64,000 nucleotides of DNA from Mixophyes australis. Its lineage: Eukaryota; Chordata; Amphibia; Anura; Limnodynastidae. Every line of letters starts with the position of its first letter. The first letter of the stretch is position 1. The stretch lies in NCBI GenBank assembly GCA_036250195.1, contig JAVHZZ010000003.1, forward strand, positions 56,605,021 through 56,669,020. The letters run 5' to 3'. A program made the position numbers and the translations under genes. Below, piece by piece: positions 26,259-37,455 of this stretch. The notes below the pieces were generated by a model that ran no database searches, had not been told where the DNA came from, and worked only from the letters and a program-made list of their open reading frames with translations.

Positions 26259-26492
26259 GCTGGAAATAAACACCAGACAGCAATAGATCAAGTGGGAATG
26301 ATTTACGGAATCTCATGCATTTACACTCTCTGCAGATAAGTCACAGGGTAGCCATGAAACGAGGAGAAGCCAAGTTACCTGCCTAGTCCTAAAGTGTCTT
26401 ATCTGCAGAAATTGTAAGTGCATGAGATTCTGTAATTTTATAGTAAACAATTCCCACTTGAGCTATTGCTGTCCCTGTATTTCCTTCTAGCT
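26259..26492. repeat. Palindromic MITE, unclassified
   Basis: Arms of about 80 bp are reverse complements. The left has GACAGCAATAGATCAAGTGG, then GAATCTCATGCATTTACA and CTGCAGATAAG. The right has CTTATCTGCAG, GTAAGTGCATGAGATTCTG and CCACTTGAGCTATTGCTGTC. The loop is about 60 bp. Non-coding. Confidence 0.75.
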
Positions 26493-27097
26493 GTGACAGT
26501 TTGTTTCTCTTGTGTTTTAGATGAACAGCTTATTTTCATTGTTTGTGTGCCAGCATAAATTGATAATTTGCCCATTAAAGGTGTGTGTGGGGGGGGGGCC
26601 CACATCTTCCTCCAAAGAAGTAAATGATCTGGGGTACATGGTTTTGCTACATGAAATATTAAGTAAGAGTTTATTTAAAAATTAATCTTTGTCATTTATA
26701 GTTTTTAAATTAACCCTTTGCTTCTATTGTTTTCATTGCCAAATAAAAACAAAACAAAAAACAAATTGAGTAGATCCACTTCTCGGTTTGCCTTGACCAT
26801 GTTCTCAGTCGCCAGGTCGTGTCTCCTTTGTGTATGGGGAAGTAGCACTCATGCTGTTAATAGGTTTTGTGAAGGATTTTCCTTGGGTTCCACAAGAGGT
26901 GAAACAGCTATTATATTAATCTCCATGCTTCATGAGTCTGACAATTTAGGAAAATTAGTATATTATTGTCCTATTACTTTGTAACGTTTTTAGTAGAGCA
27001 TTCAAGGCATGTTCTCAAACCCTCCTTGCAGCATAGTGTGACAGTCATCAACACTCCAGGCAACACTGAAATTGATGTGAAGCGAATGATTGTCCAA

Positions 27098-27100
27098 AAG

Positions 27101-27152
<52 letters not shown>
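27098..27152. repeat. (TG)n microsatellite
   Basis: About 24 TG dinucleotides with single interruptions near both ends. The open frames that overlap it are artefacts of the repeat. Confidence 0.97.
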
Positions 27153-27155
<3 letters not shown>

Positions 27156-27813
27156 CATTTATTACATTTTTGTACAACAGACCAAAAAATTAGATTTTGC
27201 CTTAAAATTGCTGAATTGCTCTTACACATTCCTTTTTTTCTCTCAAGATACAACTATCAAAGATTTAGGAATGCAGATGGTGACTTTTCATCTAAGCAAC
27301 TGATCAAAGATCTCCCTGAATTCTTTCCCCCATGTGCCTATAGGGAATTTAAAGATAACTAATCTCAAAGTTTCATGTTCGCCTGACGGACCCTCATTGT
27401 CAGCGGAAACAATTTCAGATAGTAGTGAAAGCAGTGTTTGGTCTGCCCCCATTACTGTTTCATTCACACTGACTTGTGGTTTCAAGTCTCCAATACAAAT
27501 GGCTTTCCAAGATGAGGAATTCAAGCCCAGTGATGCAGACTCTCATTGAGGGTCATATTTACAGTCAGGAGTAAATCTAGCTATAGGTGCAAATTTGCAC
27601 CTGGGCAAACCATGTTGTGATGTAAGGTGAGCAAGTGCATTTTAGAGTTGAGCTAGGATACATCCATCGCAGCTATAAATATATTTACTTGTGCTCCACT
27701 GTAATGCAACAATGTGTACATGTAAAGGGAAGGAGTGACATAGGACATTTCACTATTTTACATATTTCTGCTCTCTGGATGATCCAATGCACAATAAGTG
27801 CATTTAATCTCAT

Positions 27814-27954
27814 GGGGTTGATTTACTAAACTTCTAAAAAGGAAAGCGGGGGTGTGCCCATAGCAACTAGTCAGATTTTAGCTATCATTTATCTAGTACA
27901 TTCTTGGAAATAATAGCTAAAATTTGATTGGTTGCTATGGGCAACACCTCCACT
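27814..27954. repeat. MITE family C remnant, right end missing
   Basis: It starts GGGGTTGATTTACTAAACTT and contains inverted arms (CCCATAGCAACTAGTCAGAT with ATTTGATTGGTTGCTATGGG) around a short loop. It resembles the complete copy at 43046-43255 (GGGGTAAATTTATCAAGC; TCTGATTGGTTGTTATAGGC). It stops abruptly at 27954, where CAGTGTCGGACTGGG begins, so a second element has probably replaced or entered its right terminus. Confidence 0.6.
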
Positions 27955-28150
27955 CAGTGTCGGACTGGGACATAAAGGGTCCAAAAGGGGACTACAACAG
28001 TAGGGGCTCACCAGAGGGGGTGTGGCCAGACACCATAGAGTCGAGACCAGACACTAGAGGGGGAGTGGTCAGTCCATGAAGGACATGGCCAGTGGCATAG
28101 TGTAGTATATACAGAATGCATTGTATACAAGGAGTGCATAGTCTAGGCCC
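27955..28150. mobile_element. Possible hAT-like element terminus
   Basis: It begins CAGTGTCGGACTGGGACAT, a CAG-start terminus of the hAT type, right at the break in the MITE before it. No matching right terminus was found, so the length is a guess. Non-coding. Confidence 0.35.
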
Positions 28151-29715
28151 CACCCCTTAGATCGGGATAAAGTGTTGCCCCACTAGAATCAGAACAGTTG
28201 GGAGACTGTCCTGCTCTCTACTACCTGGTCTTGCACCATTTACTACCTGCTGCTGATATCTTAAGCTCAGTTGCTGTCTGGACCTTGCAATGTTTGGGTC
28301 CTGTTTGGAAAAAGGGATAGGTACATTAAATATGGAAAACCTATTACCCTCCCTAAAAAGCTCCAACACTAAATAATTAGCATTCTCACTGAACAAAAAT
28401 CCTCCCTTCTCCCAAGACTCAGCCATGCATTAAATTATTAGACCCAAAACCACCCAGCATTAAATATCCCATAGGCACCACCATCACCCCACCAATAAAT
28501 TAATATGTCCTGCAAACTATTATATAGCCCATGCACCCACCTAAATTACATTGAAATCATCCCCCGATCTCCCCACACTTACCTGCTTTCATTCCAACAC
28601 TGCAGCGTCTTTCTGTCTCCTTCTCTTGCTGCCTGCACACGTGGGACATCTCACATCACGAGGTACATGCCTCATGTGTGATAAGGTCAGCAGAGGAAGA
28701 AAGGAGGGGAGGAGGAGATTATTAGGATCCGTGGCCACGAGTAATATTTTGGCTGTAAACATCGGGGTATATTTCCTAATTTTTATGGTGTGAACAATAG
28801 ATGGTTTAATTTTTAACTTGCAAAATGATGGGCTTTATAGATGCTTTGTAGCTCTTTACTGATCATCTATTCGCCATAATTTGTTGTCTCTAAAACAACC
28901 TTCCTCGCCTTTTTCATAATACCACCCCCCTATCCCTGTTCTCTGATTGAAGCCTGTTGCCTTGTTCTCTTGATCTAATTATAGAACATACAAAATCTAA
29001 AGTAAAATTAAAAAATGACACTTAGTTTTCTCAATGTGTTACCTCCTGTTCATGACACACAACCAAATACAGATAACATAAATCATATCAATCTAATAAA
29101 ATTTAACGTTGATAGAATTATAGATTCTGTTAAATTTATCTATATTACTCTAATAATTAAAAACTAAAAAATTAAGTGTCCACCACTGGTGATAGATTTA
29201 CAAGTACACATATTCTTTTGCACGCAGAGCCGCCAAGAGGAATTTTGGGCCCCAGTACAGCAATTTCTTGAGGCGCCCTCCATAGTTGACCATAACAGCA
29301 ACTCGTGTGCGTCCCGTCAATGGGTGCGTGTGAAAAACACTAGGCCACCCCCCTACAGCAACAAAACTTTCATTGTTGCGTACACCATCCACAGAAGTGT
29401 ACAGTGCCTGCCCAGGGCTGCCATCAGCAATCATGGGGCCCAGTACAAATGAAGCAGGCAAGCCCCCCCATGAAACACTCCCCCTCCTCGATGAACCAGG
29501 GCCATCTTTCCGCCTGGGCACGATGGGCAGGTGCCCGGGGGCCCAGGGGAAAAGGGGCCCAAGGCAATGAAAGAAAAAAAAAATCCTGTAGAAAAAAAAC
29601 CAAAAAAAAAAAACCTTACCTTTTTTTGGTCATGATCCGGCTCCCTTTCGTGAAGGGGGTCGCACTTAGGCGATTGAAAGGTAAGGCAAGGGGGCCCCTA
29701 ATAAATATATATATG

Positions 29716-29733
29716 TGTGTATGTATGTATATA

Positions 29734-29829
<96 letters not shown>

Positions 29830-29890
29830 TATATATATATATATATATATAGATATATATTATATATACATAGGTATGTAAAAAAAAGTG

Positions 29891-29966
<76 letters not shown>

Positions 29967-30035
29967 AAATCACTTTTTACTTTTTTTCATATATATATAG
30001 ATATATATATTCACTTTTTTTAAATATAATCACTT

Positions 30036-30074
<39 letters not shown>

Positions 30075-30169
30075 AAAAAAAGTGATTATATATAAAAAAA
30101 GTGAATATATATATCTATATATATGAAAAAAAGTAAAAAGTGATTTTATATATATATATATATATATAT
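29716..30169. repeat. (TA)n-rich tract with a ~100-bp-arm palindrome
   Basis: Mostly TA dinucleotides. At 29960-30155 two arms are near-perfect reverse complements. Each carries the ordered blocks AAAATCACTTTTTACTTTTT, TATAGATATATATATTCAC and ATAATCACTTTTTTTT, separated by a TA core around 30041-30072. Related blocks (AAAGTGATTTTATATA) occur again near 29885 and, past the hAT insertion, at 37788 (AATCACTTTTTAC). The tract is the landing site of the hAT element. Overlapping open frames are artefacts. Confidence 0.85.
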
Positions 30170-30328
30170 TAGAGATGAGCGGGCTCGGATATCTGAAATC
30201 CGAGCCCACCCGAACATTGCCGATCCGAGTCGGATCCGAGACAGATCCGGGTATTGGCGCCAAATTCAAATATGAAACTGAGGCTCTGACTCATAATCCC
30301 GTTGTCGGATCTCGCGATACTCGGATCC

Positions 30329-30335
30329 TATAAAT
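30329..30335 (+). promoter_or_regulatory. Candidate TATA box of the hAT transposase gene
   Basis: TATAAAT follows TCGGATCTCGCGATACTCGG and precedes a GC-rich, likely start region (30340-30370). The matching region of the minus-strand hAT relative (7010-7030) keeps both the upstream motif and the TATA box. It stands about 1.4 kb before the transposase ATG, with the tandem leader between. Confidence 0.5.
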
Positions 30336-30429
30336 TCCCCGCTAGTCGCCGCCATCTTCACTCGGGCATTGATCAGGGTAGAGGGAGGGTGTGTTAGGTG
30401 GTCCTCTGTCCTGGTAGATCTCGTGCTGT

Positions 30430-31720
30430 GCTGTTTAGTTCTGTGCTGTGCTGTTTAGTTCTGTGCTGTGCTGTGCTGTGCTGTGCTGTGCTGTGTTCTG
30501 CAGTATCAGTCCAGTGGTGCTGTGTGCTGTGCTCTGTCCTTCTGAGGTCAGTGGTGCTGCTGGGTCCAGTGCTGTGTCCTGTTCAGTCCAGTGGTGCTGT
30601 GTCCTGTGCTCTGTGCTTCTAAGGGCATAGTTATTTCCCCAATATTCCCCTGTGTTTAAAAAAAAAAAAAAAAGTTATTTAAAAAAATACAAAAAACTAA
30701 TTTAATTTTTTTTAATTACCACAAAATTTGCACAACCAATCCTGCAGTATAAGCCCATTGGTACTGCAATATTACCAAGTTCACACATTCAGCAGTAAAA
30801 GTCCAGTGGTACTGCAATATTACAAAGTTTACACATTCTGCAGTATCAGTCCAGTGGTGCTGTGTCCTGTGCTCTGTCCTGCTGAGTTCCGTAGTGCTGC
30901 TGGGTCCTGTGCCGTGTCCTGTTCAGTCCAGTGGTGCTGTGTCCTGTGCTCTGTGCTTCTAAGGGCATAGTTATTTCCCCATTATTCCCAAGTTTTTAAA
31001 AAATAAAAAAAAAGTAAAAAAAAAAAAAAAATATATAATAATTATTATAACCAAATTTGCAAAACCAATACAGCAGTATAAGTCCATTGGTACTGCAATA
31101 TTACCAAGTTCACACATTCTGCAGTATCAGTCCAGTGGTGCTGTGTCCTGTGCTCTGTCCTGCTGAGTTCCGTAGTGCTGCTGGGTCCTGTGCCGTGTCC
31201 TGTTCAGTCCAGTGGTGCTGTGTCCTGTGCTCTGTGCTTCTAAGGGCATAGTTATTTACCCATTATTCCCAAGTTTTTAAAAAATAAAAAAAAAGTAAAA
31301 AAAAATAAAAAATTTTAAAAAAAAATATATATATAATAATTATAACCAAATTTGCAAAACCAATCCAGCAGTATAAGTCCATTGGTACTGCAATATTACA
31401 AAGTTCACACATTCTGCAGTATCAGTCCAGTGGTGCTGTGTCCTGTGCTCTGTCCTGCTGAGTTCCGTAGTGCTGCTGGGTCCTGTGCCGTGTCCTGTTC
31501 AGTCCAGTGGTGCTGTGTCCTGTGCTCTGTGCTTCTAAGGGCATAGTTATTTCCCCATTATTCCCAAGTTTTTAAAAAATAAAAAAAAAGTAAAAAAAAA
31601 TAAAAAATTAAAAAAAAAAAAAAATATATAATAATTATTATAACCAAATTTGCAAAACCAATACAGCAGTATAAGTCCATTGGTACTGCAATATTACCAA
31701 GTTCACACATTCTGCAGTAT
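30430..31720. repeat. ~295-bp tandem leader array in hAT element
   Basis: Four tandem copies, the first and last partial, each containing CAGTATAAGTCCATTGGTAC, TGCAGTATCAGTCCAGTGG, a TGTCCTGTGCTCTGT block, CTTCTAAGGGCATAGTTATT and a variable A-rich stretch. Full periods begin near 30750, 31072 and 31370; a partial copy ends at 31720, just before the transposase ATG. The short reading frames inside are translations of the repeat, not genes. The start 30430-30490 is a TGCTG/CTGTG microsatellite. Confidence 0.9.
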
Positions 31721-31735
31721 CTTGTGCTACATATA

Positions 31736-34723
31736 ATGGAGACCAAAAATTTGGAGGATAAAGTAGGGAAAGATCAAGACCCACTTCCTCCTAATGCTGA
31801 AGCTGCTGCCACTAGTCATGACATAGACGATGAAATGCCATCAACGTCGTCTTCCAAGCCCGATGCCCAATCTCGTAGTACCGGGCATGTAAAATCCAAA
31901 AAGCCCAAGTTAAGAAAAAGTAGCAAAAAGAGAAACTTAAAATCATCTGAGGAGAAACGTAAAGTTGCCAATATGCCATTTACGACACGGAGTGGCAAGG
32001 AACGGCTTAGGCCATGGCCCGTGTTCATGACTAGTGGTTCAGCTTCACCCACGGATCTTAGCCCTCCTCCTCCTCCCCCCCCCTACAAAAAATTGAAGAG
32101 AGTTATGCTGTCAGCAACAAAACAGCAAACAACTCTGCCTTCTAAAGAGAAATTATCACAAATCCACAAGGCGAGTCCAAGGGTGTTGGTGGTTGTCAAG
32201 CCTGACCTTCCCATCACTGTACGGGAAGAGGTGGCTCGGGAGGAGGCTATTGATGATGTAGCTGGCGCTGTGGAGGAACTTGATGATGAGGATGGTGATG
32301 TGGTTATTGTAAATGAGGCACCAGGGGGGGAAACAGCTGATGTCCATGGGATGAAAAAGCCCATCGTCATGCCTGGTCAGAAGACCAAAAAATGCACCTC
32401 TTCGGTCTGGAGTTATTTTTATCCAAATCCAGACAACCAATGTATGGCCATATGTAGCTTATGTAAAGCTCAAATAAGCAGGGGTAAGGATCTTGCCCAC
32501 CTAGGAACATCCTCCCTTATACGTCACCTGAATAACCTTCATAGTTCAGTGGTTAGTTCAGGAACTGGGGCTAGGACCCTCATCGGTACAGGGACACCTA
32601 AATCCCGTGGTCCAGTTGGATACACACCAGCAACACCCTCCTCGTCAACTTCCTCCACAATCTCCATCAGATTCAGTCCTGCAGCCCAAGTCAGCAGCCA
32701 GACTGAGTCCTCCTCAATACGGGATTCATCCGAGGAATCCTGCAGCGGTACGCCTACTACTGCCACTGCTGCTGTTAGTCGGTCATCTTCCCAGAGGGGA
32801 AGTCGTAAGACCGCTAAATCTTTCACAAAACAATTGACCGTCCAACAGTCGTTTGCCATGACCACAAAATACGATAGTAGTCACCCTATTGCAAAGCGTA
32901 TAACTGCGGCTGTAACTGCAATGTTGGTGTTAGACGTGCGCCCGGTGTCCGCCATCAGTGGAGTGGGATTTAGAGGGTTGATGGAGGTATTGTGTCCCCG
33001 GTACCAAATCCCCTCGAGATTCCACTTCACTAGGCAGGCGATACCAAAAATGTACAGAGAAGTACGATCAAGTGTCCTCAGTGCTCTAAAAAATGCGGTT
33101 GTACCCACTGTCCACTTAACCACGGACATGTGGACAAGTGGTTCTGGGCAAACGAAGGACTATATGACTGTGACAGCCCACTGGGTAGATGCATCCCCTT
33201 CCGCAGCAACAGCAACAGCTGCATCAGTAGCAGCAACTACAAAATGGCGGCTCGTGCAAAGGCAGGCAACATTGTGCATTACAGGCTTTAATAAGAGGCA
33301 CAACGCTGACAACATATTAGAGAAAATGAGGGAAATTATCTCCCAGTGGCTTACCCCACTTAGACTCTCATGGGGATTTGTGGTGTCAGACAATGCCAGT
33401 AACATTGTGCGGGCATTAAATATGGGCAATTTCCAGCACGTCCCATGTTTTGCCCACACCATTAATTTGGTGGTGCAGCATTACCTCAAGAGTGACAGGG
33501 GTGTGCAGGAGATGCTTGCGGTGGCGCGCAAAATTGCTGGACACTTTCGGCATTCAGCCAGTGCCTACCGCAGACTAGAGGCACATCAAAAAAGCATGAA
33601 CCTGCCCTGCCATCACCTCAAACAAGAGGTTGTGACGCGCTGGAACTCCACCCTCTATATGCTGCAGAGGATGGAGGAGCAGCAAAAGGCCATTCAGGCC
33701 TACACAGCCACCTACGACATAGGCAAAGGAGTGGGGATGCGCCTCAGTCAAGCGCAGTGGAGACTGATTTCCGTGTTGTGCAAGGTTCTGCAGCCATTTG
33801 AACTTGCCACACGAGAAGTCAGTTCCGACACTGCCAGCTTGAGTCAGGTCATTCCCCTGATCAGGCTATTGCAGAAGCAGCTGGAGAAAGTGAGGGAGGA
33901 GCTGGTAAGCCATTGCGATTACACCAAGCATGTAGCTCTTGTGGATGTAGCCCTTCGTACGCTTTGCCAGGATCCGAGGGTGGTCACTCTTTTAAAGTCA
34001 GAGGAATACATTCTGGCCACCGTGCTCGATCCTCGGTTTAAAGCGTATATTGTGTGTCTGTTTCCGGCGGACACAAGTCTACAGTGGTGCAAAGACCTGC
34101 TGGTCAGGAGATTGTCCTCTGAAGAGGACCGTGACATGCCAACAGCTCCACCCTCATTTTCTTCCACATCTATGGCTGCGAGGAAAAAGCTCAGTTTTCC
34201 CAAAAGAGGCGCTGGCGGGGATGCTGATAACATCTGGTCCGGACTGAAGGACCTGCCAACCATTGCAGACATGTCTACTGTCGCTGCATTGGATGCTGTC
34301 ACAATAGAAAAAATTGTGGATGATTACTTTGCTGACACCATCCAAGTAGACATGTCAGACAGTCCATATTGTTACTGGCAGGAAAAAAAGGCAGTTTGGA
34401 AGCCCCTGTACAAACTGGCTCTATTTTACCTGAGTTGTCCCCCCTCCAGTGTGTACTCGGAAAGAGTTTTTAGTGCAGCGGGGAACCTGGTCAGTGAGCG
34501 GCGAAGGAGGTTGCTTCCTCATAACGTTGAAAAAATGATGTTTATAAAAATGAATAATCAATTCCTCAATGAAGTACAGCACTGCCCTCCAGATAGTACA
34601 GAGGGACCTGTGGTTGTGGAGTCCAGCGGGGACGAATTGATAATGTGTGATGAGGAGGAAGTACACACTGTAGGGGGAGAGGAATCAGAGGTTGAGGATG
34701 AGGACGACATCTTGCCTCAGTAG
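31736..34723 (+). CDS. hAT-superfamily transposase with BED zinc finger, 995 aa
   Basis: An uninterrupted frame. I start at the ATG at 31736 (METKNLEDK). It opens four codons earlier, but only from a GTG. The N-terminus (1-220) is Ser/Lys-rich with acidic patches. A BED-type zinc finger lies at about 222-270 (VWSYF, CSLC, then SLIRHLNNLH). The catalytic region has the expected acidic residues: TTDMW near 462, SDNASN near 551 followed by CFAHTINL near 570, and SERVFS near 905. The last forms part of the C-terminal hAT dimerisation block (YLSCPPSSVYSERVFSAAGN). An acidic tail ends the protein. All key residues look present, so the enzyme could be active. Related host genes are the ZBED family, but terminal repeats and copy number here mark it as a transposon gene. 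Confidence 0.95.
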   Translation: METKNLEDKVGKDQDPLPPNAEAAATSHDIDDEMPSTSSSKPDAQSRSTGHVKSKKPKLRKSSKKRNLKSSEEKRKVANMPFTTRSGKERLRPWPVFMTSGSASPTDLSPPPPPPPYKKLKRVMLSATKQQTTLPSKEKLSQIHKASPRVLVVVKPDLPITVREEVAREEAIDDVAGAVEELDDEDGDVVIVNEAPGGETADVHGMKKPIVMPGQKTKKCTSSVWSYFYPNPDNQCMAICSLCKAQISRGKDLAHLGTSSLIRHLNNLHSSVVSSGTGARTLIGTGTPKSRGPVGYTPATPSSSTSSTISIRFSPAAQVSSQTESSSIRDSSEESCSGTPTTATAAVSRSSSQRGSRKTAKSFTKQLTVQQSFAMTTKYDSSHPIAKRITAAVTAMLVLDVRPVSAISGVGFRGLMEVLCPRYQIPSRFHFTRQAIPKMYREVRSSVLSALKNAVVPTVHLTTDMWTSGSGQTKDYMTVTAHWVDASPSAATATAASVAATTKWRLVQRQATLCITGFNKRHNADNILEKMREIISQWLTPLRLSWGFVVSDNASNIVRALNMGNFQHVPCFAHTINLVVQHYLKSDRGVQEMLAVARKIAGHFRHSASAYRRLEAHQKSMNLPCHHLKQEVVTRWNSTLYMLQRMEEQQKAIQAYTATYDIGKGVGMRLSQAQWRLISVLCKVLQPFELATREVSSDTASLSQVIPLIRLLQKQLEKVREELVSHCDYTKHVALVDVALRTLCQDPRVVTLLKSEEYILATVLDPRFKAYIVCLFPADTSLQWCKDLLVRRLSSEEDRDMPTAPPSFSSTSMAARKKLSFPKRGAGGDADNIWSGLKDLPTIADMSTVAALDAVTIEKIVDDYFADTIQVDMSDSPYCYWQEKKAVWKPLYKLALFYLSCPPSSVYSERVFSAAGNLVSERRRRLLPHNVEKMMFIKMNNQFLNEVQHCPPDSTEGPVVVESSGDELIMCDEEEVHTVGGEESEVEDEDDILPQ

Positions 34724-35113
34724 AGCCTGTTTAGTCTGTACAGGGAGAGATGAATAGCTTTTTTGGTGTGGGGGCCCAAACAAACTAATCATTTCAGCCA
34801 AAGTTGTTTGGTAGGCCCTGTCGCTGAAATGATTGGTTTGTTAAAGTGTGCATGTCCTATTTCAACAACATAAGGGTGGGTGTGAGGGCCCACGGACAAT
34901 TCCATCTTGGACCTTTTTTTTTTGCATTATATGACCAATCAACAGTCGTTTGCCATGTTCAAAAAGTAAAACCAAATTTAAAAAAATACAAGAAATTAAA
35001 CCAAAAGTAAAATGCTGTGTCATAATTTAAAACAAGAGGTATTGACGTGCTCTAAAACTACTGTATTGTTGTTTATATTTTATAAACACTACACTTGAAA
35101 GCTTGAGTCTTTC

Positions 35114-35119
35114 AATAAA
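35114..35119 (+). terminator. Candidate polyadenylation signal, hAT transposase
   Basis: AATAAA about 390 bases after the transposase stop codon and before the 3' tandem arrays. It is the first consensus signal after the stop that I noticed. Placement is reasonable but unproven. Confidence 0.4.
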
Positions 35120-35131
35120 AAAGTAACTGTC

Positions 35132-35870
35132 CATTGCACGACTATGTGCAACAGGAACATTTTTTTGGGTTTACAAAGTCAAACAATAACACTTCGACCC
35201 TGTCTGTCTGGGGTCTCTCAATGACGAATTGTCTGTACCATGTTTGGAGGAGGTATTGTGGCCCCGGTATCAAATTGGGTACCGGGGCCACCCCACTATG
35301 CAGTCCAGATACTTGTTTGGTGGAATTCAGACCAGTTGAGGGTTTTATTATTATTATATTGTGTGGACCACTCTATCTATACCACACTACAACTCTATAT
35401 ACCACTCTATTTCATACTTTAATTCTATTTCATACTTTAATTCTATTTCATACTTTAATTCTATTTCATACTTTAATTCTATTACTAATTACCATAAAGA
35501 GGAACAAAATAAACAAATTTGACCAAAAGTATAATATGACTTAGACTTACAAATACTACACTTTAAAGATCGTGCCTTTAAATGAAAAAGTCAGTCTTCA
35601 TTGCACGACTATGTGCAACAGGGACATTTTTTTGGGTTTACAAAGTCAAACAATAACACTTCGACCCTGTCTGTCTGGGGTCTCTCAATGACGAATTGTC
35701 TGTACCATGTTTGGAGTAGGTATTGTGGCCCCGGTATCAAATTGGGTACCGGGGCCACCCCACTATGCAGTCCAGATACTTGTTTGGTGGAATTCTGACA
35801 CGTGGAGGGTTTTTTAATTATATTGTGGCCTCGGTACAAAATTGTGTACCGGGGCCACCACACTACGCAG
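35132..35870. repeat. Two ~467-bp-spaced repeats in hAT 3' region
   Basis: A block of about 220 bp (from CATTGCACGACTATGTGCAA through ACTTGTTTGGTGGAATTC) occurs at 35132 and 35599, nearly identical. Between them lies a run of four 18-bp units (CATACTTTAATTCTATTT) at 35409-35482. Each block includes the palindrome GGCCCCGGTATCAAATTGGG, then TACCGGGGCC. A third, shorter version of the palindrome follows at 35825-35860. Confidence 0.9.
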
Positions 35871-36080
35871 TCAAGATAGATAGATGCGTATCATAGATAA
35901 ACTGATAAAGTACATTCAGTGGTGTGGGGCAAATTGAAAAATATTCAAAATGCACTGACATTATCAAAAACAAGAGGTTGTCACACGCTAAAACTCCAAC
36001 ATGTATATGATGGAGAGGATGGAGGAGCAGCCGTATGTGTAGTGTAATGCAGACCTGTTGAAGGTTTTTTATATATTTTA

Positions 36081-37455
36081 TTGTGGTGCCCAGTGCCCAC
36101 TCCTCTACGCAGTCCAGGTACATTTATTGGTTCGATTCATAAAAGTTCAGGGTTTTTAATATATTGTGGTGACCCACTCCTCTACGCAGTCCAGGTACAT
36201 TTATTGGTGCGATTCATAAAAGTTCAGGGTTTTTAATAGATATTGTGGTGACCCACTCCTCTACGCAGTCCAGGTACATTTATTGGTGCGAATCATAAAA
36301 GTTCAGGGTTTTTAAGATATCTTGTGGTGACCCACTCCTCTACGCAGTCCAGGTACATTTATTGGTGCGATTCATAAAAGTTCAGGGTTTTTAAGATATT
36401 GTGGTGACCCATTCCTCTACGCAGTCCAGGTACATTTATTGGTGCGAATCATAAAAGTTCAGGGTTTTTAATATATCTTGTGGTGACCCACTCCTATACG
36501 CAGTCCAGGTACATTTATTGGTGCGATTCATAAAAGTTCAGGGTTTTTAATAGATATTGTGGTGACCCACTCCTCTACGCAGTCCAGGTACATTTATTGG
36601 TGCGAATCATAAAAGTTCAGGGTTTTTAAGATATCTTGTGGTGACCCACTCCTCTACGCAGTCCAGGTACATTTATTGGTGCGATTCATAAAAGTTCAGG
36701 GTTTTTAAGATATTGTGGTGACCCATTCCTCTACGCAGTCCAGGTACATTTATTGGTGCGAATCATAAAAGTTCAGGGTTTTTAATATATCTTGTGGTGA
36801 CCCACTCCTATACGCAGTCCAGGTACATTTATTGGTGCGATTCATAAAAGTTCAGGGTTTTTAATAGATATTGTGGTGACCCACTCCTCTACGCAGTCCA
36901 GGTACATTTATTGGTGCGATTCATAAAAGTTCAGGGTTTTTAATAGATATTGTGGTGACCCACTCCTCTACGCAGTCCAGGTACATTTATTGGTGCGATT
37001 CATAAAAGTTCAGGGTTTTTAAGATATATTGTGGTGACCCACTCCTCTACGCAGTCCAGGTACATTTATTGGTGCGAATCATAAAAGTTCAGGGTTTTTA
37101 ATAGATATTGTGGTGACCCACTCCTCTACGCAGTCCAGGTACATTTATTGGTGTCATTCATAAAAGTTCAGGGGTTTTAATAGATATTGTGGTGACCCAC
37201 TCCTCTACGCAGTCCAGGTACATTTATTGGTGCGATTCATAAAAGTTCAGGGTTTTTAAGATATATTGTGGTGACCCACTCCTCTACGCAGTCCAGGTAC
37301 ATTTATTGGTGCGAATCATAAAAGTTCAGGGTTTTTAATAGATATTGTGGTGACCCACTCCTCTACGCAGTCCAGGTACATTTATTGGTGCGATTCATAA
37401 AAGTTCAGGGTTTTTAATAGATATTGTGGTGACCCACTCCTCTACGCAGTCCAGA
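36081..37455. repeat. 79-bp tandem array (~17 units) in hAT 3' region
   Basis: The unit reads TGGTGACCCACTCCTCTACG, CAGTCCAGGTACATTTATTG, GTGCGATTCATAAAAGTTCA, then GGGTTTTTAATAGATATTG. Variants (GATTCAT or GAATCAT; AATAGATATTG, AAGATATCTTG, AAGATATTG or AATATATCTTG; CTCCTC or ATTCCTC; CTCTACG or CTATACG) recur in a fixed order, giving a four-unit higher-order repeat of about 314 bp in the left half and a three-unit order in the right half. Non-coding. Confidence 0.93.

Noticed and set aside
29404..30085. Open frames encoding long Tyr-Ile repeats
   Set aside because: Translation of the (TA)n tract; no protein meaning.
30398..31546. Series of 64-80 codon cysteine- and valine-rich frames
   Set aside because: They are translations of the tandem leader repeat of the hAT element, starting from non-ATG codons. 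No sign of selection or of a small-protein family.
31724..31735. Upstream GTG start for the transposase
   Set aside because: Eukaryotic initiation favours the ATG at 31736, four codons downstream.
36081..37455. CRISPR-like regular spacing
   Set aside because: The whole 79-bp unit is repeated without unique spacers, and the context is a eukaryotic transposon, so it is a tandem array.
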